Assembly (NCBI GenBank): GCA_018475625.1
Contig: JAAKEZ010000001.1
Location: forward strand, 297,289-361,288
DNA from: Candidatus Bathyarchaeota archaeon A05DMB-2
GTDB taxonomy: Archaea > Thermoproteota > Bathyarchaeia > Bathyarchaeales > Bathycorpusculaceae
Reading direction: 5' to 3'
Length of the DNA: 64,000 nt
Below, piece by piece: positions 44,678-53,105 of the stretch (position 1 is the stretch's first letter; the number at the start of each line of letters is the position of its first letter). The notes under the pieces were generated by a model. The model ran no database searches, had not been told where the DNA came from, and saw only the letters and a program-made list of their open reading frames with translations. Position numbers and translations under genes: made by a program.

Positions 44678-44806
44678 GTTTAAATCATCTCCTATGAACA
44701 CGAAAAGAAGAATAAATATAAAAACTAAATGTATAATGCATCTGTTGCATGTGAGGGCATCATTTCAGCTTTTAGTTTTTGCGACCTTGACTCATGGGGT
44801 TAAAAT

Positions 44807-45100
44807 TTAGCCGCCACCAACTGGTGGAAGAATAGCCAAGACATCGCCATCCCGCAGCATGGTTTGTAGCCCGTTTATGGTTGAGGCGCTTTGTCCGTTG
44901 ACGAGAAACTGCAGAAAACCTTTGACTGCTCTGTTGTCGTCTTCGTAAACGTACTCGACGAAGCGTTTGCCGTACCGTTGCGCTAGCACCTTGAGAACGG
45001 TGTCCACGGTGACCTTTTCGCCTTCTGGAAACTCGAGTGTTTCCTCTCGTTTGCCGACTATTTCTCTGAGGCTCGTGAAGAAGCGAACCGAAACCCGCAA
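44807..45100 (-). CDS. MoaD/ThiS-like sulfur carrier protein
   Basis: A 97-residue beta-grasp protein: VRFFTSLREIVGKRE at the start, FLVNGQSAS in the middle and the C-terminal PPVGGG, whose final Gly is adenylated and thiocarboxylated in this family. It could serve molybdopterin (tungstopterin) synthesis, tRNA thiolation or ubiquitin-like conjugation (SAMP). The tungsten/molybdenum-type FwdB further right makes cofactor synthesis attractive, but no MoaE or MoeB gene is adjacent. Confidence 0.85.
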   Translation of the reverse strand: MRVSVRFFTSLREIVGKREETLEFPEGEKVTVDTVLKVLAQRYGKRFVEYVYEDDNRAVKGFLQFLVNGQSASTINGLQTMLRDGDVLAILPPVGGG

Positions 45101-45240
45101 TCAATCCACCGTCAAATCATTAGAAAGATGGCGGAATTAAACTGTTATGCGCCAAAAATGCCAAATTGCATATAGATGTGACAGCAGGTTTATTGATAAT
45201 TTTGCATATTAGTGTTGCCGCCAAGGTGAGACTGCTGATA

Positions 45241-45261
45241 ACTTTGCGTTTCACGCAAAGT
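45241..45261. repeat. Perfect short hairpin
   Basis: ACTTTGCG and CGCAAAGT form an 8-pair stem with a 5-base loop. It stands alone in a gene-poor gap. It is followed by AAAAATAA on the plus strand, so on the minus strand a T-rich run precedes rather than follows it; a terminator role is not supported. Confidence 0.35.
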
Positions 45262-45334
45262 AAAAATAATGAAGTGTAAAGTGGACTCGTAATTCATAAA
45301 ATCTAATAAAATAAAACGTCTGCAATAGAAGCTT

Positions 45335-45466
45335 ATGTGCATCCTGCCAAACTTCGCAAAGGGCGACCTCACAACAAAAGCAGACAAGAAACAAGAAATG
45401 AAAAAAGCCGATCCTGATACAGTTGAAATTATTGTACCAGATAGACTGTTGTTGAATTCGAGATAG
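45335..45466 (+). CDS. Possible 43-residue protein
   Basis: An ATG-started frame encoding a Lys/Asp-rich peptide (MCILPNFAKGDLTTKADKKQ, then VEIIVPDRLLLNSR). The composition is protein-like but there is no ribosome site, no family and no neighbour support. It may be a fragment of a larger lost gene. The rest of the gap from 45101 to 45494 shows nothing else. Confidence 0.18.
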   Translation: MCILPNFAKGDLTTKADKKQEMKKADPDTVEIIVPDRLLLNSR

Positions 45467-45494
45467 TCCTACGTACATTATAGCGTTCAGTGCT

Positions 45495-45776
45495 TTGTGC
45501 CAAGATTCATGTTTAGACTTCTGCTTCCTTGTTTTGCCCAGAATTATAATAATACTCACGTCCGACTATGCCAATCTTGACAAAAAGTTTAAAAAGATCA
45601 GCTCTTTCTGGAGGAAAAGTTACAGAAGCCGAAAAATTGGCAAAGAAACAAAAGGAAGAATAGTTCTACTGCCCAAGTGCCATAGATGCGGTGAATCTGT
45701 AAAACTGGTTTATCAAAACGGGTACTGGACCTACAGTTTTTATAGAAGGGGTATAAGTCGGAAATCGCACAAATAG
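45495..45776 (+). CDS. Possible small CxxC protein containing the 22-base repeat
   Basis: An open frame of 93 codons whose second half looks coding (LPKCHRCGESVKLVYQNGYW, ending YRRGISRKSHK) with one CxxC pair. The first half is hydrophobic and less convincing, so the true start may be internal. The last codons coincide with the dispersed 22-base repeat, which suggests a mobile or repeated gene end rather than a stable gene. Confidence 0.25.
   Translation: MCQDSCLDFCFLVLPRIIIILTSDYANLDKKFKKISSFWRKSYRSRKIGKETKGRIVLLPKCHRCGESVKLVYQNGYWTYSFYRRGISRKSHK
45748..45769 (+). repeat. 22-base dispersed repeat, copy 2
   Basis: An exact copy of the string at 39485-39506, here inside the end of a questionable open frame. 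Flanking bases differ after the repeat and agree only partly before it. Confidence 0.5.
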
Positions 45777-45916
45777 TGCAAAAACACTCGAAAGCAGACA
45801 TTGTTACATTCAGGATTGTCAAAGCGCAAGATTAATAAACACCACAGAAAGATAAGATGTTGCTACTTCCTAGCGATGGAATCCGCTAAGAATCCAGTTT
45901 TAGGGAGACAAACACG

Positions 45917-46564
45917 ATGGCACAGAACAATACAGCTAGCCAATTAGTCCTGAAAGGAACAACGACCATAGGTATCGTCTGCAAAGACGGCGTAATCCTA
46001 GCCTCCGACACCCGCGTAACAATGGGCTTCTACGTAGCCCACAAACTCGGAAAAAAAGTCTACAAAATCGACAACCACCTCGGCATGACAATCGCCGGAA
46101 CAGTCGCCGACGCACAACGCGTAGTCGACATACTTACCGCCAACGCACAACTCTACAAAATCAACCTGAACAGGCCCATGCCGGTCGCCTCTGCCGCACG
46201 ACTCACCGCCAACTTGCTCTTTTCCGCCCGATACGTGCCGCTGGCAACGCAAGTCCTGATCGGTGGTGTAGACGACACAGGCCCACACGTTTTCAACCTT
46301 GACCCGTTCGGAAGCTTAACCGAGGAAAAATCAGTTTCAACAGGCTCCGGCTCACCAATTGCTTATGGCATCTTGGAAGACAAGTACCGCGAAGACATGA
46401 CAGTTGAGGAACTCTTGCCCATCGTGGTCAAAGCCGTTAACGCCGCCATGAAACGTGATGTCGCAAGCGGCAACAACTACAACGTCACGGTAATAGACAA
46501 GAACGGCTATCGCGAGTTAACCGAAGAAGAGAAGCGCAAGCTTCTGGAGACCCGAGGAAGTTAA
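45917..46564 (+). CDS. psmB: Proteasome beta subunit
   Basis: A 215-residue precursor of the catalytic subunit of the 20S proteasome. A 14-residue propeptide ending LKG is cleaved before T15, the N-terminal nucleophile of TTTIGIVCKDGVILASDTR. The conserved Lys-containing segment and GSGSPIAYGILED near the C-terminus are present. It is followed 5 bases later by aCPSF1, a frequent archaeal arrangement. Confidence 0.96.
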   Translation: MAQNNTASQLVLKGTTTIGIVCKDGVILASDTRVTMGFYVAHKLGKKVYKIDNHLGMTIAGTVADAQRVVDILTANAQLYKINLNRPMPVASAARLTANLLFSARYVPLATQVLIGGVDDTGPHVFNLDPFGSLTEEKSVSTGSGSPIAYGILEDKYREDMTVEELLPIVVKAVNAAMKRDVASGNNYNVTVIDKNGYRELTEEEKRKLLETRGS

Positions 46565-46569
46565 AAATC

Positions 46570-48489
46570 GTGGCGAGAACCCAAGAAAAAGAGAAAGTCG
46601 AAATAAGTCACTACATTCTCGAACACGTGCCCAGAGAAGCAGAAGTCACCAGAATAGAATACGAAGGACCCATGCTCTCCATCTACACCAAACGCCCAGA
46701 AATCCTAGTCGACCAAAGCAGCATCGTAGCAGAAATCGTCGGCGTAATCCGAAAACGAATCGTCATACGCCCAGATCCCTCAGTCAGACTCCCAGAAACA
46801 GAAGCCGAAAAAATAACACGCGAACTCATCGCCCCAGAAGCAGAAATAACCGACATAAACTTCGACCCAAGCCTCGGCGAAATCATAATCGAAACCAAAA
46901 AGCCAGGCTTAGTCATCGGAAGAAATGGCGAAGTCCTGCAAGAAATCATCAAAAAAACCAAATGGCGCCCACACGTCCTAAGAAGCCCACCCATAAAATC
47001 CAAAATAGTCACCCACATGCGGCACTACCTCCACTCTGAAAGCAAAGAACGCGAGAGAATCCTCCGCACTGTCGGCGAAAGAATCTTCAGACCCAAACTC
47101 TACGACGTCGGCGACATCAGAATGACCGTGCTCGGCGGAGCACAAGAAGTTGGTCGTTCCGCCTTCTTAATCAAAACCCGCGAAAGCAGCGTTCTACTGG
47201 ACTGCGGCATCAACCCAGGTTCGCAACGCCCATTCGAGGCGTTCCCACGGTTCGATTCTCCCGAGTTTCAGATAGACTCCTTGGACGCGGTGGTTATCAC
47301 GCACGCTCACCTTGACCACTGCGGTTTAGCCCCGTTTCTTTACAAGTACGGCTATGACGGTCCCATTTACTGTTCACCACCCACATCAAACCTGATGACT
47401 ATGCTTCAGTTGGACTACCTCGACGTGGCTAACAAGCAAGGAATTACGGCGCATTACGACCAGAAGGATGTTCGCGAATGCGTTTTGCATACGATTCCTC
47501 TGCGGTTTGGCGTCGTCACCGATATCGCACCTGATATTCGTTTGACACTGCATAATTCAGGGCATATTCTCGGTTCTGCTATGGCGCACCTGCATATCGG
47601 TGAAGGCTTGCATAACATCGTTTATACAAGTGACTACAAGTTTGCGAGAACTATGCTGTTGGAGGCTGCTGCAACCGAGTTTCCGCGGATAGAAACTGTG
47701 ATAACTGAAAGTACTTATGGCGGGCAAGATGATTATATGCCTTCGCGTGTTGAAGCGGAAGACATGTTGACGCGTGTTATTAACGAGACTTTGGAGAGGA
47801 GGGGTAAAGTGCTTATTCCTGTGCCGGCGGTTGGTAGAGCGCAGGAGATAATGCTTGTTATCGACGGTTACATGAAGCGTGGGTTGATGAAGGAAGCGCC
47901 AGTTTTCATCGAAGGCATGATTAGCGAGGCAACGGCGATTCACACGGCTTACCCTGAGTACTTGGGCAGGGAAGTTAGGCACAGCATTCTGCATGAGGAG
48001 GTTAATCCGTTTAAGTCGGATTACTTCACGATTGTGGAGCATCCGAGTGTTCGGCAGAGCATAATCGACGGTGAACCATGCATTGTATTGGCGACGTCGG
48101 GGATGCTTGAGGGTGGACCGGTGATTGAGTATTTTAAGAGTTGGGCTGAGGACCAGAAGAACACGATAATCTTTGTGAGTTACCAGATTGAGGGTACTTT
48201 GGGGAAGAGAGTGCAGAAAGGCGTCAGCGAAGTGACGATGATGGACAACGAGGGTAAGATGGCTGCGTTGCAGGTGAATATGCAGGTGGCGTCGATAGAA
48301 GGTTTTTCAGGACACTCTGACAGGCGGCAACTAGTCAATTATTTGAGTCATCTTAACCCTAAGCCTGAAAGGATTTTCGTGTGCCACGGAGAGAAACAGA
48401 AAATATCGAACATGGCTAATTTTCTCGACAAGAAAGTTGGCATAAACACGATTGTTCCAGCTGTTCTGGAGACTTTTAGGCTGCTGTAG
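46570..48489 (+). CDS. aCPSF1 (FttA): KH-domain beta-CASP ribonuclease
   Basis: A 639-residue metallo-beta-lactamase/beta-CASP nuclease that acts in archaeal transcription termination and RNA 3'-end formation. N-terminal KH domains include IIETKKPGLVIGRNGEVL; the metal-binding motifs include THAHLDHCG, NSGHILGSAMAHL and SDYKFAR, and the C-terminal motifs include GFSGHSDRRQL and FVCHGE. It starts at a GTG. Its 3' end overlaps that of the convergent sepF gene by 14 bases. Confidence 0.96.
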   Translation: MARTQEKEKVEISHYILEHVPREAEVTRIEYEGPMLSIYTKRPEILVDQSSIVAEIVGVIRKRIVIRPDPSVRLPETEAEKITRELIAPEAEITDINFDPSLGEIIIETKKPGLVIGRNGEVLQEIIKKTKWRPHVLRSPPIKSKIVTHMRHYLHSESKERERILRTVGERIFRPKLYDVGDIRMTVLGGAQEVGRSAFLIKTRESSVLLDCGINPGSQRPFEAFPRFDSPEFQIDSLDAVVITHAHLDHCGLAPFLYKYGYDGPIYCSPPTSNLMTMLQLDYLDVANKQGITAHYDQKDVRECVLHTIPLRFGVVTDIAPDIRLTLHNSGHILGSAMAHLHIGEGLHNIVYTSDYKFARTMLLEAAATEFPRIETVITESTYGGQDDYMPSRVEAEDMLTRVINETLERRGKVLIPVPAVGRAQEIMLVIDGYMKRGLMKEAPVFIEGMISEATAIHTAYPEYLGREVRHSILHEEVNPFKSDYFTIVEHPSVRQSIIDGEPCIVLATSGMLEGGPVIEYFKSWAEDQKNTIIFVSYQIEGTLGKRVQKGVSEVTMMDNEGKMAALQVNMQVASIEGFSGHSDRRQLVNYLSHLNPKPERIFVCHGEKQKISNMANFLDKKVGINTIVPAVLETFRLL

Positions 48490-48877
48490 GTACAGGTTCG
48501 CTTGTGACTGGTGTTTTTTCTCGCCAGATTCTTATGTTTTGTGGACAGATGACGATTCGTTCTTCGCCTAGTCGTGCGATGTCTCCGCCGAGGGATTCGG
48601 TGAACGCGTAGAGTTCGTTGACTGCTTTTTTTACGTCTTCGATGTTTTTGCTGGCAAGGGGTGTTATTCGCAGGATGAGTATGTTTCCGTTTTTGACTTC
48701 GTTTTTTATGTTTTCTAAGTCTGCTAGGTCGCGGAGCGGTATGGCTTTGAGGTAGATTTTTGCCGTGTTTTCTTCTTTGGTTGTGCTTTCGGTGTTTTCT
48801 GGGTTTTCGGAGAGTGGCATTTCTGTTTTCTCATTTTCTTGTTTTTTTGGTTTGTGGAATATGCCTAGTGGCGGCAA
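48476..48877 (-). CDS. sepF: SepF cell-division protein
   Basis: A 133-residue protein with a flexible acidic linker and a SepF core: IYLKAIPLRDLADLENIKNE, GNILILRITPLASKNIED and GGDIARLGEERIVI. Archaeal SepF anchors FtsZ at the membrane during division. The usual N-terminal amphipathic helix is short here (MPPLGIFHKPKK). The gene converges on aCPSF1 and overlaps it. Confidence 0.92.
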   Translation of the reverse strand: MPPLGIFHKPKKQENEKTEMPLSENPENTESTTKEENTAKIYLKAIPLRDLADLENIKNEVKNGNILILRITPLASKNIEDVKKAVNELYAFTESLGGDIARLGEERIVICPQNIRIWREKTPVTSEPVPTAA

Positions 48878-49196
48878 TTTTTCTCCTCTCTAGCTGCTAT
48901 TTATTAGGTTTCAACAGTTAAGCGTTTCTTAATTTCTATCCTGAATTCTGATGGTTGATATGAATTGAGTTAATAAGTGTCTTATGAATTTGCAGTTAAT
49001 ATTGCAAATCTGCGATTTTTCTGACGTTTGGGGCGGGGCCTGTGGTTTTGTTTTTGTTTGGTGTGTTTCGGCGCCAATAGCGATAGGCCCTCTATAGGTT
49101 TCTGCAACAAACCACCAATAGAGGCCAACTACGTCAATGGGATTCTGGAAAATCACTTGGATATGTCTAAAACACTCATGCACCAGAAATTAGAGG
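48878..49196. other. Intergenic stretch carrying a dispersed repeat
   Basis: Holds the sepF promoter region on the left and copy 2 of the dispersed repeat in the middle. A GC-rich patch (GGGGCGGGGCC) sits beside the repeat. An 84-codon minus-strand frame covers the repeat but I do not support it as a gene. Confidence 0.45.
49056..49132 (-). repeat. Dispersed repeat, copy 2
   Basis: The inverted copy of the segment at 32449-32526, about 75 bases with few differences. In one minus-strand frame it reads GLYWWFVAETYRGPIAIG, parallel to the frame in copy 1, which suggests that both derive from the same ancestral coding end. Confidence 0.55.
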
Positions 49197-50135
49197 CTAA
49201 AACTTGTGAGTCCATGGTAAGAGCTGCTGTGCATTCTCGATTTTCTCGGAAAGCGGCAAATCCAAGTAGGCGCCACACTCATTAAAGTAAGGCGCACCCT
49301 TCATCGAGAATAGGGTCAGTACTCTGCCGTCATGATTAATCCTGACCCCTTCTTCGCAGGGCTCGTGCCCTCGAATCAAAACCTTAACGTTCAATTTTTC
49401 CAAGACCTGCGTCGTGATTTTTTTGCCAAAAAGCTGTCCTGCCCCCCTTGGAGAAAACGCAACATCCTGCACTGCTTCGGATGGGTCACTCCACAACAAA
49501 TCCTCCAACAAACGCTTTTCAGGATGCACAAGGTGCGCACGAGCCAAGTCTTGGGAGTTGCTGAGGTCGGCTGGCAAGCCACCGTGAACCATCACGCAAC
49601 GCTCCTCAACAAGCACCGCGTTGTAGAGATAAGCGAACAACTCACGAGTCTTCGCATACGCTTCTGCTCCATCCGTCCCAAAGCGGTGCTTGAACTGCAT
49701 GGGCAAATCATGCGGAGAAGCCAACAAATCCTCTGGGCCCTCATGGTTTCCGCGCAGGAGAACCACATTGGCGGGGAAAAGGCGCTTAAGCGTCAAAACC
49801 ACGTAGTAGACCTCTGCTGAATGTGCGCCTCGGTCGCCGTAGTCGCCAAGAAAAACTAGAACCACGTCTTTGCCTTCAGTCACCTTCTCCATAAAGCCGC
49901 AACTCTTCAGGATGGTTGTTAGGCTTTGCAGGTCGCCGTGTAAGTCGCCAACCACTATTGCCTCGCCCGACGCGTCAAGCCGAACAAGCCTATCTTCAAC
50001 TGTTTGGCGCCCGATTCTCCCGCTTTCGCCGCGCAGGATAGCCGCGGCTTTTTCCACCAAGGCAATAAAGGCGTCGCCCTGAACCGCCAACGACTCTTTG
50101 ATGATTGAGGTTGGGTTTAGGGACAATGCAGGCAC
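49197..50135 (-). CDS. PPP-family serine/threonine phosphatase
   Basis: A 312-residue metallophosphatase with all PPP signatures: GDLHGD (63-68), GDYGDRG (97-103), GNHEGP (129-134) and a later HGG (VMVHGGLP) and IRGHEPC. These bind two metals and hydrolyse phosphoserine or phosphothreonine. It starts 8 bases downstream of the coiled-coil gene's stop, so the two are likely co-transcribed and perhaps work as enzyme and scaffold. Confidence 0.93.
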   Translation of the reverse strand: MPALSLNPTSIIKESLAVQGDAFIALVEKAAAILRGESGRIGRQTVEDRLVRLDASGEAIVVGDLHGDLQSLTTILKSCGFMEKVTEGKDVVLVFLGDYGDRGAHSAEVYYVVLTLKRLFPANVVLLRGNHEGPEDLLASPHDLPMQFKHRFGTDGAEAYAKTRELFAYLYNAVLVEERCVMVHGGLPADLSNSQDLARAHLVHPEKRLLEDLLWSDPSEAVQDVAFSPRGAGQLFGKKITTQVLEKLNVKVLIRGHEPCEEGVRINHDGRVLTLFSMKGAPYFNECGAYLDLPLSEKIENAQQLLPWTHKF

Positions 50136-50142
50136 CGTTGCG

Positions 50143-51390
50143 CTACAGAATGTGTATTTTCTGACCTAACGATGTGTAAACGTTTTTCTCGATGGCTCTT
50201 TTGGTGCCGGCGATTTTGTCCAGCGTCTCGTTGTATGCGCGTTCCTTGACTGCCTCATGTGCTTCTACGCTTGCCTTTCGCGCTCGAAGCCGTTCGACTT
50301 GCGTCTGTAACGTGGAGAGGTCACTTTTTATCTCTTCCATCTTCGTCGAACTCAAAATTTGTCTCTCCCGAAACGCCACTTCCACGCAGCGGGAGTGGAT
50401 TTTCGCGAGCGAATTCATTTTTACTATGTCGTTGACGACCTGCTCTGCCTTCCGCGCCTTGTCGGACTTCAGCTTAAGCTTGTCTTCAGTCATAAGACGT
50501 GCCAGTTTCTCAAGAACCTGTTTCAGCATCGGGTACCCGGTCTCCTCTGTGGATAAGGCTTTGAAGGGCTGCTCCAAATACATGTTAAGCGTGTTCAGTT
50601 CATCAGGTGTCAAGCCTGCGCCGCCACCGTGCAGTGCGAGAGCCTGCACTTTTATGAAGGGTTTTTGCAGGTGTCTTAGCTTGTGTTTCAGCTCCTTGTT
50701 TAACTGTTCTATCTCTGCTTCCACGGTGAAAAGCTGGTCCACTGGCCCGTCACTCTTCAGCTGCGCGATTTTCCGCTCAAGTTCCTCTATCTCCTGTTCA
50801 ATCGGGACACGCTCACTCATAAGCCTTTTCTTTTCCTCTTCAAGCCCGACCAACTCGTTCTCCAAATTGTGCAGGCTGTTGATGAGTTGGAACGTCTCCT
50901 CTAAAGTCTTGGTTTTAATGTACTCCTTCGACAAGAAATCATTAAGGACCGCCAGCGACTGCTTCGCCTTTTCGTGAACCGAGAGGAACCTGCGCCGGTC
51001 CATGATGAAGAACGGTGAGATGCGGGGGAACCAGTTCTTGATGTCGATGTCAGTTACCACAAACACTTTCTGAACATCCTGCGCGTATCTACTCAAGCTG
51101 TCATAGGTGACTTCGTCTGGAACGGTAAGCTTTTTCAGTCTATCAAGAAACAAGCGAGCCAGCTTGTTCAATGCGCGGGCGCGGTTATAAACTCGCATGT
51201 TGCGCCTTTCAATTTCCTTCGCGCTGTTGTCCAACAGCAACTTGGCGACTTCGGCGACGCTTTGAACCGCCATGTTCAGGTCATCCCGCAACCGCTTAGC
51301 CTGAGCTTGAACTGGCGACAGGATGGAGCTGGTTTGTTTTTCAAGCCAGCTTCGTATTTCAGTGGTTGAGTAATGGGCTGTTTCAGACAT
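50143..51390 (-). CDS. Coiled-coil protein paired with the phosphatase
   Basis: A 415-residue, mostly helical soluble protein. Coiled coils lie near residues 170-240 (ERVPIEQEIEELERKIAQLK) and 340-395 (LSTLQTQVERLRARKASVEA). A segment near 255-265 reads HGGGAGLTPDEL. There is no ATPase or membrane motif. I do not recognise the family. The phosphatase gene immediately downstream suggests that it is a regulatory partner or substrate. Confidence 0.7.
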   Translation of the reverse strand: MSETAHYSTTEIRSWLEKQTSSILSPVQAQAKRLRDDLNMAVQSVAEVAKLLLDNSAKEIERRNMRVYNRARALNKLARLFLDRLKKLTVPDEVTYDSLSRYAQDVQKVFVVTDIDIKNWFPRISPFFIMDRRRFLSVHEKAKQSLAVLNDFLSKEYIKTKTLEETFQLINSLHNLENELVGLEEEKKRLMSERVPIEQEIEELERKIAQLKSDGPVDQLFTVEAEIEQLNKELKHKLRHLQKPFIKVQALALHGGGAGLTPDELNTLNMYLEQPFKALSTEETGYPMLKQVLEKLARLMTEDKLKLKSDKARKAEQVVNDIVKMNSLAKIHSRCVEVAFRERQILSSTKMEEIKSDLSTLQTQVERLRARKASVEAHEAVKERAYNETLDKIAGTKRAIEKNVYTSLGQKIHIL

Positions 51391-51519
51391 GCTTTCACTG
51401 GGATTACTATTGGTAATCGGTGCTTATCAACTTTAAGCGTATTCCCAGATTAATCCCGAATACTCTTTTTTGAGTAGCTACTCTTAAATAATTACACTCA
51501 GCAATAAAAGCCGATCAGT

Positions 51520-52092
51520 ATGAACACCAAAAAACTCGCACTAATCATAATCTTCTCCGCCTTAACCGTAGCCTTAAACCCAGCCGTTTCGGGAATCGGA
51601 ATCCCTGCACCATACGCGCCATTCCTAATTTACGGTCTGTGGGAAATCCCCATCGTCGTAGCCTTTCTACTCATAAGCCCCCTATCAGGAGTTACCATTT
51701 CACTGTTGAATGCAGCCGTTTTGTTTGCCTTCTTTCCAGGACCGCTCCCCACAGGACCTTTCTACAATCTTCTCGCTATATTCTCCATGTTTGCGGGCGT
51801 TTATGTCGCAGGCAGGTTAGATAACCGTAACGCAACTCAGGGAGTGCAGGCTATAAAAATCGTTACCGCTGCTACAGTTTTAGGATTGGTAATTCGTGTT
51901 GCCGTGATGACTGCAGTGAACTATACAACTCTTCGCTTTGACTACCCTATAGGTTTCTTGATGACTGAACCAACAATACTTGGATTTCTTCCATTGGGAG
52001 CCCTATTCAACGCTACAGTTGCCCTCTATACGATTCCTATAGGTGGATTCATAGCAGATGTTGTCAAAAGGCGACTAAAACTAAATAACTAA
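51520..52092 (+). CDS. ECF transporter S-component-like membrane protein
   Basis: A 190-residue protein with five to six membrane helices and the general look of an ECF substrate-binding component: NTKKLALIIIFSALTVAL at the start, then GLWEIPIVVAFLLISPLSG and a C-terminal VKRRLKLNN. The vitamin or cofactor bound cannot be read from the sequence. No ATPase or T-component is adjacent, so it would share a common energising module. Confidence 0.72.
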   Translation: MNTKKLALIIIFSALTVALNPAVSGIGIPAPYAPFLIYGLWEIPIVVAFLLISPLSGVTISLLNAAVLFAFFPGPLPTGPFYNLLAIFSMFAGVYVAGRLDNRNATQGVQAIKIVTAATVLGLVIRVAVMTAVNYTTLRFDYPIGFLMTEPTILGFLPLGALFNATVALYTIPIGGFIADVVKRRLKLNN

Positions 52093-52111
52093 AACAAAGC
52101 AACGCAAAAAT

Positions 52112-53095
52112 TCAAGAGGTTGAGAGGGCATAAAAACCTAAAGAACCTCTCAAAATTCCCGCGTTTATTTCTCCCGCTTTGAAGACTTTGCCCGTTTTCG
52201 CGTTGTTCACCATCAGCACGGCGGGCGCGAACAGGTTGTGGTCTATCTTGTAGAAGTCGCGGTCAGCCTCGCGGAAAATCTGCAGAAACGGCTTCCCATA
52301 ATCCTTCGAAGTGCTGGAAGGCGCTTGTGCAACAATTTTCTGCAATGCCGCATCGTCATCATGCTCCACGACAAGGTAGACGATACCGCCGTACAGTATA
52401 GCGTCATTCGTCCGCGCCATCGACACCTCAAACTCGCCGCATTTGGGCGGAATCGGCGCGTACCCCATCGCATAACGAATCAGCTTGGGGCTTAAGCCGA
52501 GCGTTCTGAGCTTGTGGATGCCCACCTCGACGATTCTGCCTGTGACCTGTGTCAACCCGGCGATGCTTGCGGTCGGCGCCACGACGCCGATTAGGTTTTC
52601 AGGTTTGACGCCGCATGCACTCGTGACTTTTTCAATTAGCGCGTCTGAGGGGAGGCTGTTGCTCTCCAGTGTCAGCACCGCCTTGTCCGAAGAGTCGCGA
52701 TAGCCGATTTCCTCGTAAACATCTTTAGGCTTCAGCGCCAAAGCCCGCGCGGGACCAGATCCGATGGCGATTGAGCCGTCAGGTTCTTTTATACGCCAGC
52801 CCGCAAACTGGGAGCCCAACGCCGCAACCGCAGGATGGTCCGAGGACACGGTTATGGAGGGAAGCGTGAGGTCGTCGTACGTTTTGAAGCTTAGCTGGGC
52901 TTTTCCAGCACCGCCCATGCAGAGTTCAGTCAAGATTTTTCCTGCTTGAAATCCGCCCGGCACGTTTACGCCTGCGTCGATGACTGTGGCGCCTGCGCTG
53001 GTTTTGGAGGCGTGGACGCCGTAAAACGCTTGCTTGCTCGAGAGTTTCTCTGCGAGTTTCCAAGCGAGCTGGTTTACGCTTAAAACCTCATGCAT
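52112..53095 (-). CDS. mch: Methenyl-tetrahydromethanopterin cyclohydrolase
   Basis: A 327-residue enzyme converting formyl-H4MPT to methenyl-H4MPT and back. Family stretches are SVNQLAWKLAEKL, GVNVPGGFQAGKILTELCMGG, PAVAALGSQFAGW, GVVAPTASIAGLTQVTGR and MGYAPIPPKCGEF. It is the last gene of the Fwd operon, 10 bases after the FwdC stop. The formyltransferase that links Fwd to Mch is not in this window. Confidence 0.96.
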   Translation of the reverse strand: MHEVLSVNQLAWKLAEKLSSKQAFYGVHASKTSAGATVIDAGVNVPGGFQAGKILTELCMGGAGKAQLSFKTYDDLTLPSITVSSDHPAVAALGSQFAGWRIKEPDGSIAIGSGPARALALKPKDVYEEIGYRDSSDKAVLTLESNSLPSDALIEKVTSACGVKPENLIGVVAPTASIAGLTQVTGRIVEVGIHKLRTLGLSPKLIRYAMGYAPIPPKCGEFEVSMARTNDAILYGGIVYLVVEHDDDAALQKIVAQAPSSTSKDYGKPFLQIFREADRDFYKIDHNLFAPAVLMVNNAKTGKVFKAGEINAGILRGSLGFYALSTS

Positions 53096-53105
53096 GGCAT
53101 GGCAC

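Noticed and set aside
47557..48042. A 161-codon minus-strand frame inside aCPSF1
   Set aside because: It lies fully within the conserved beta-CASP domain of aCPSF1.
50192..50977. A 261-codon plus-strand frame opposite the coiled-coil gene
   Set aside because: Ser-rich translation typical of antisense to Glu/Lys/Leu helices; the minus-strand operon is better supported.
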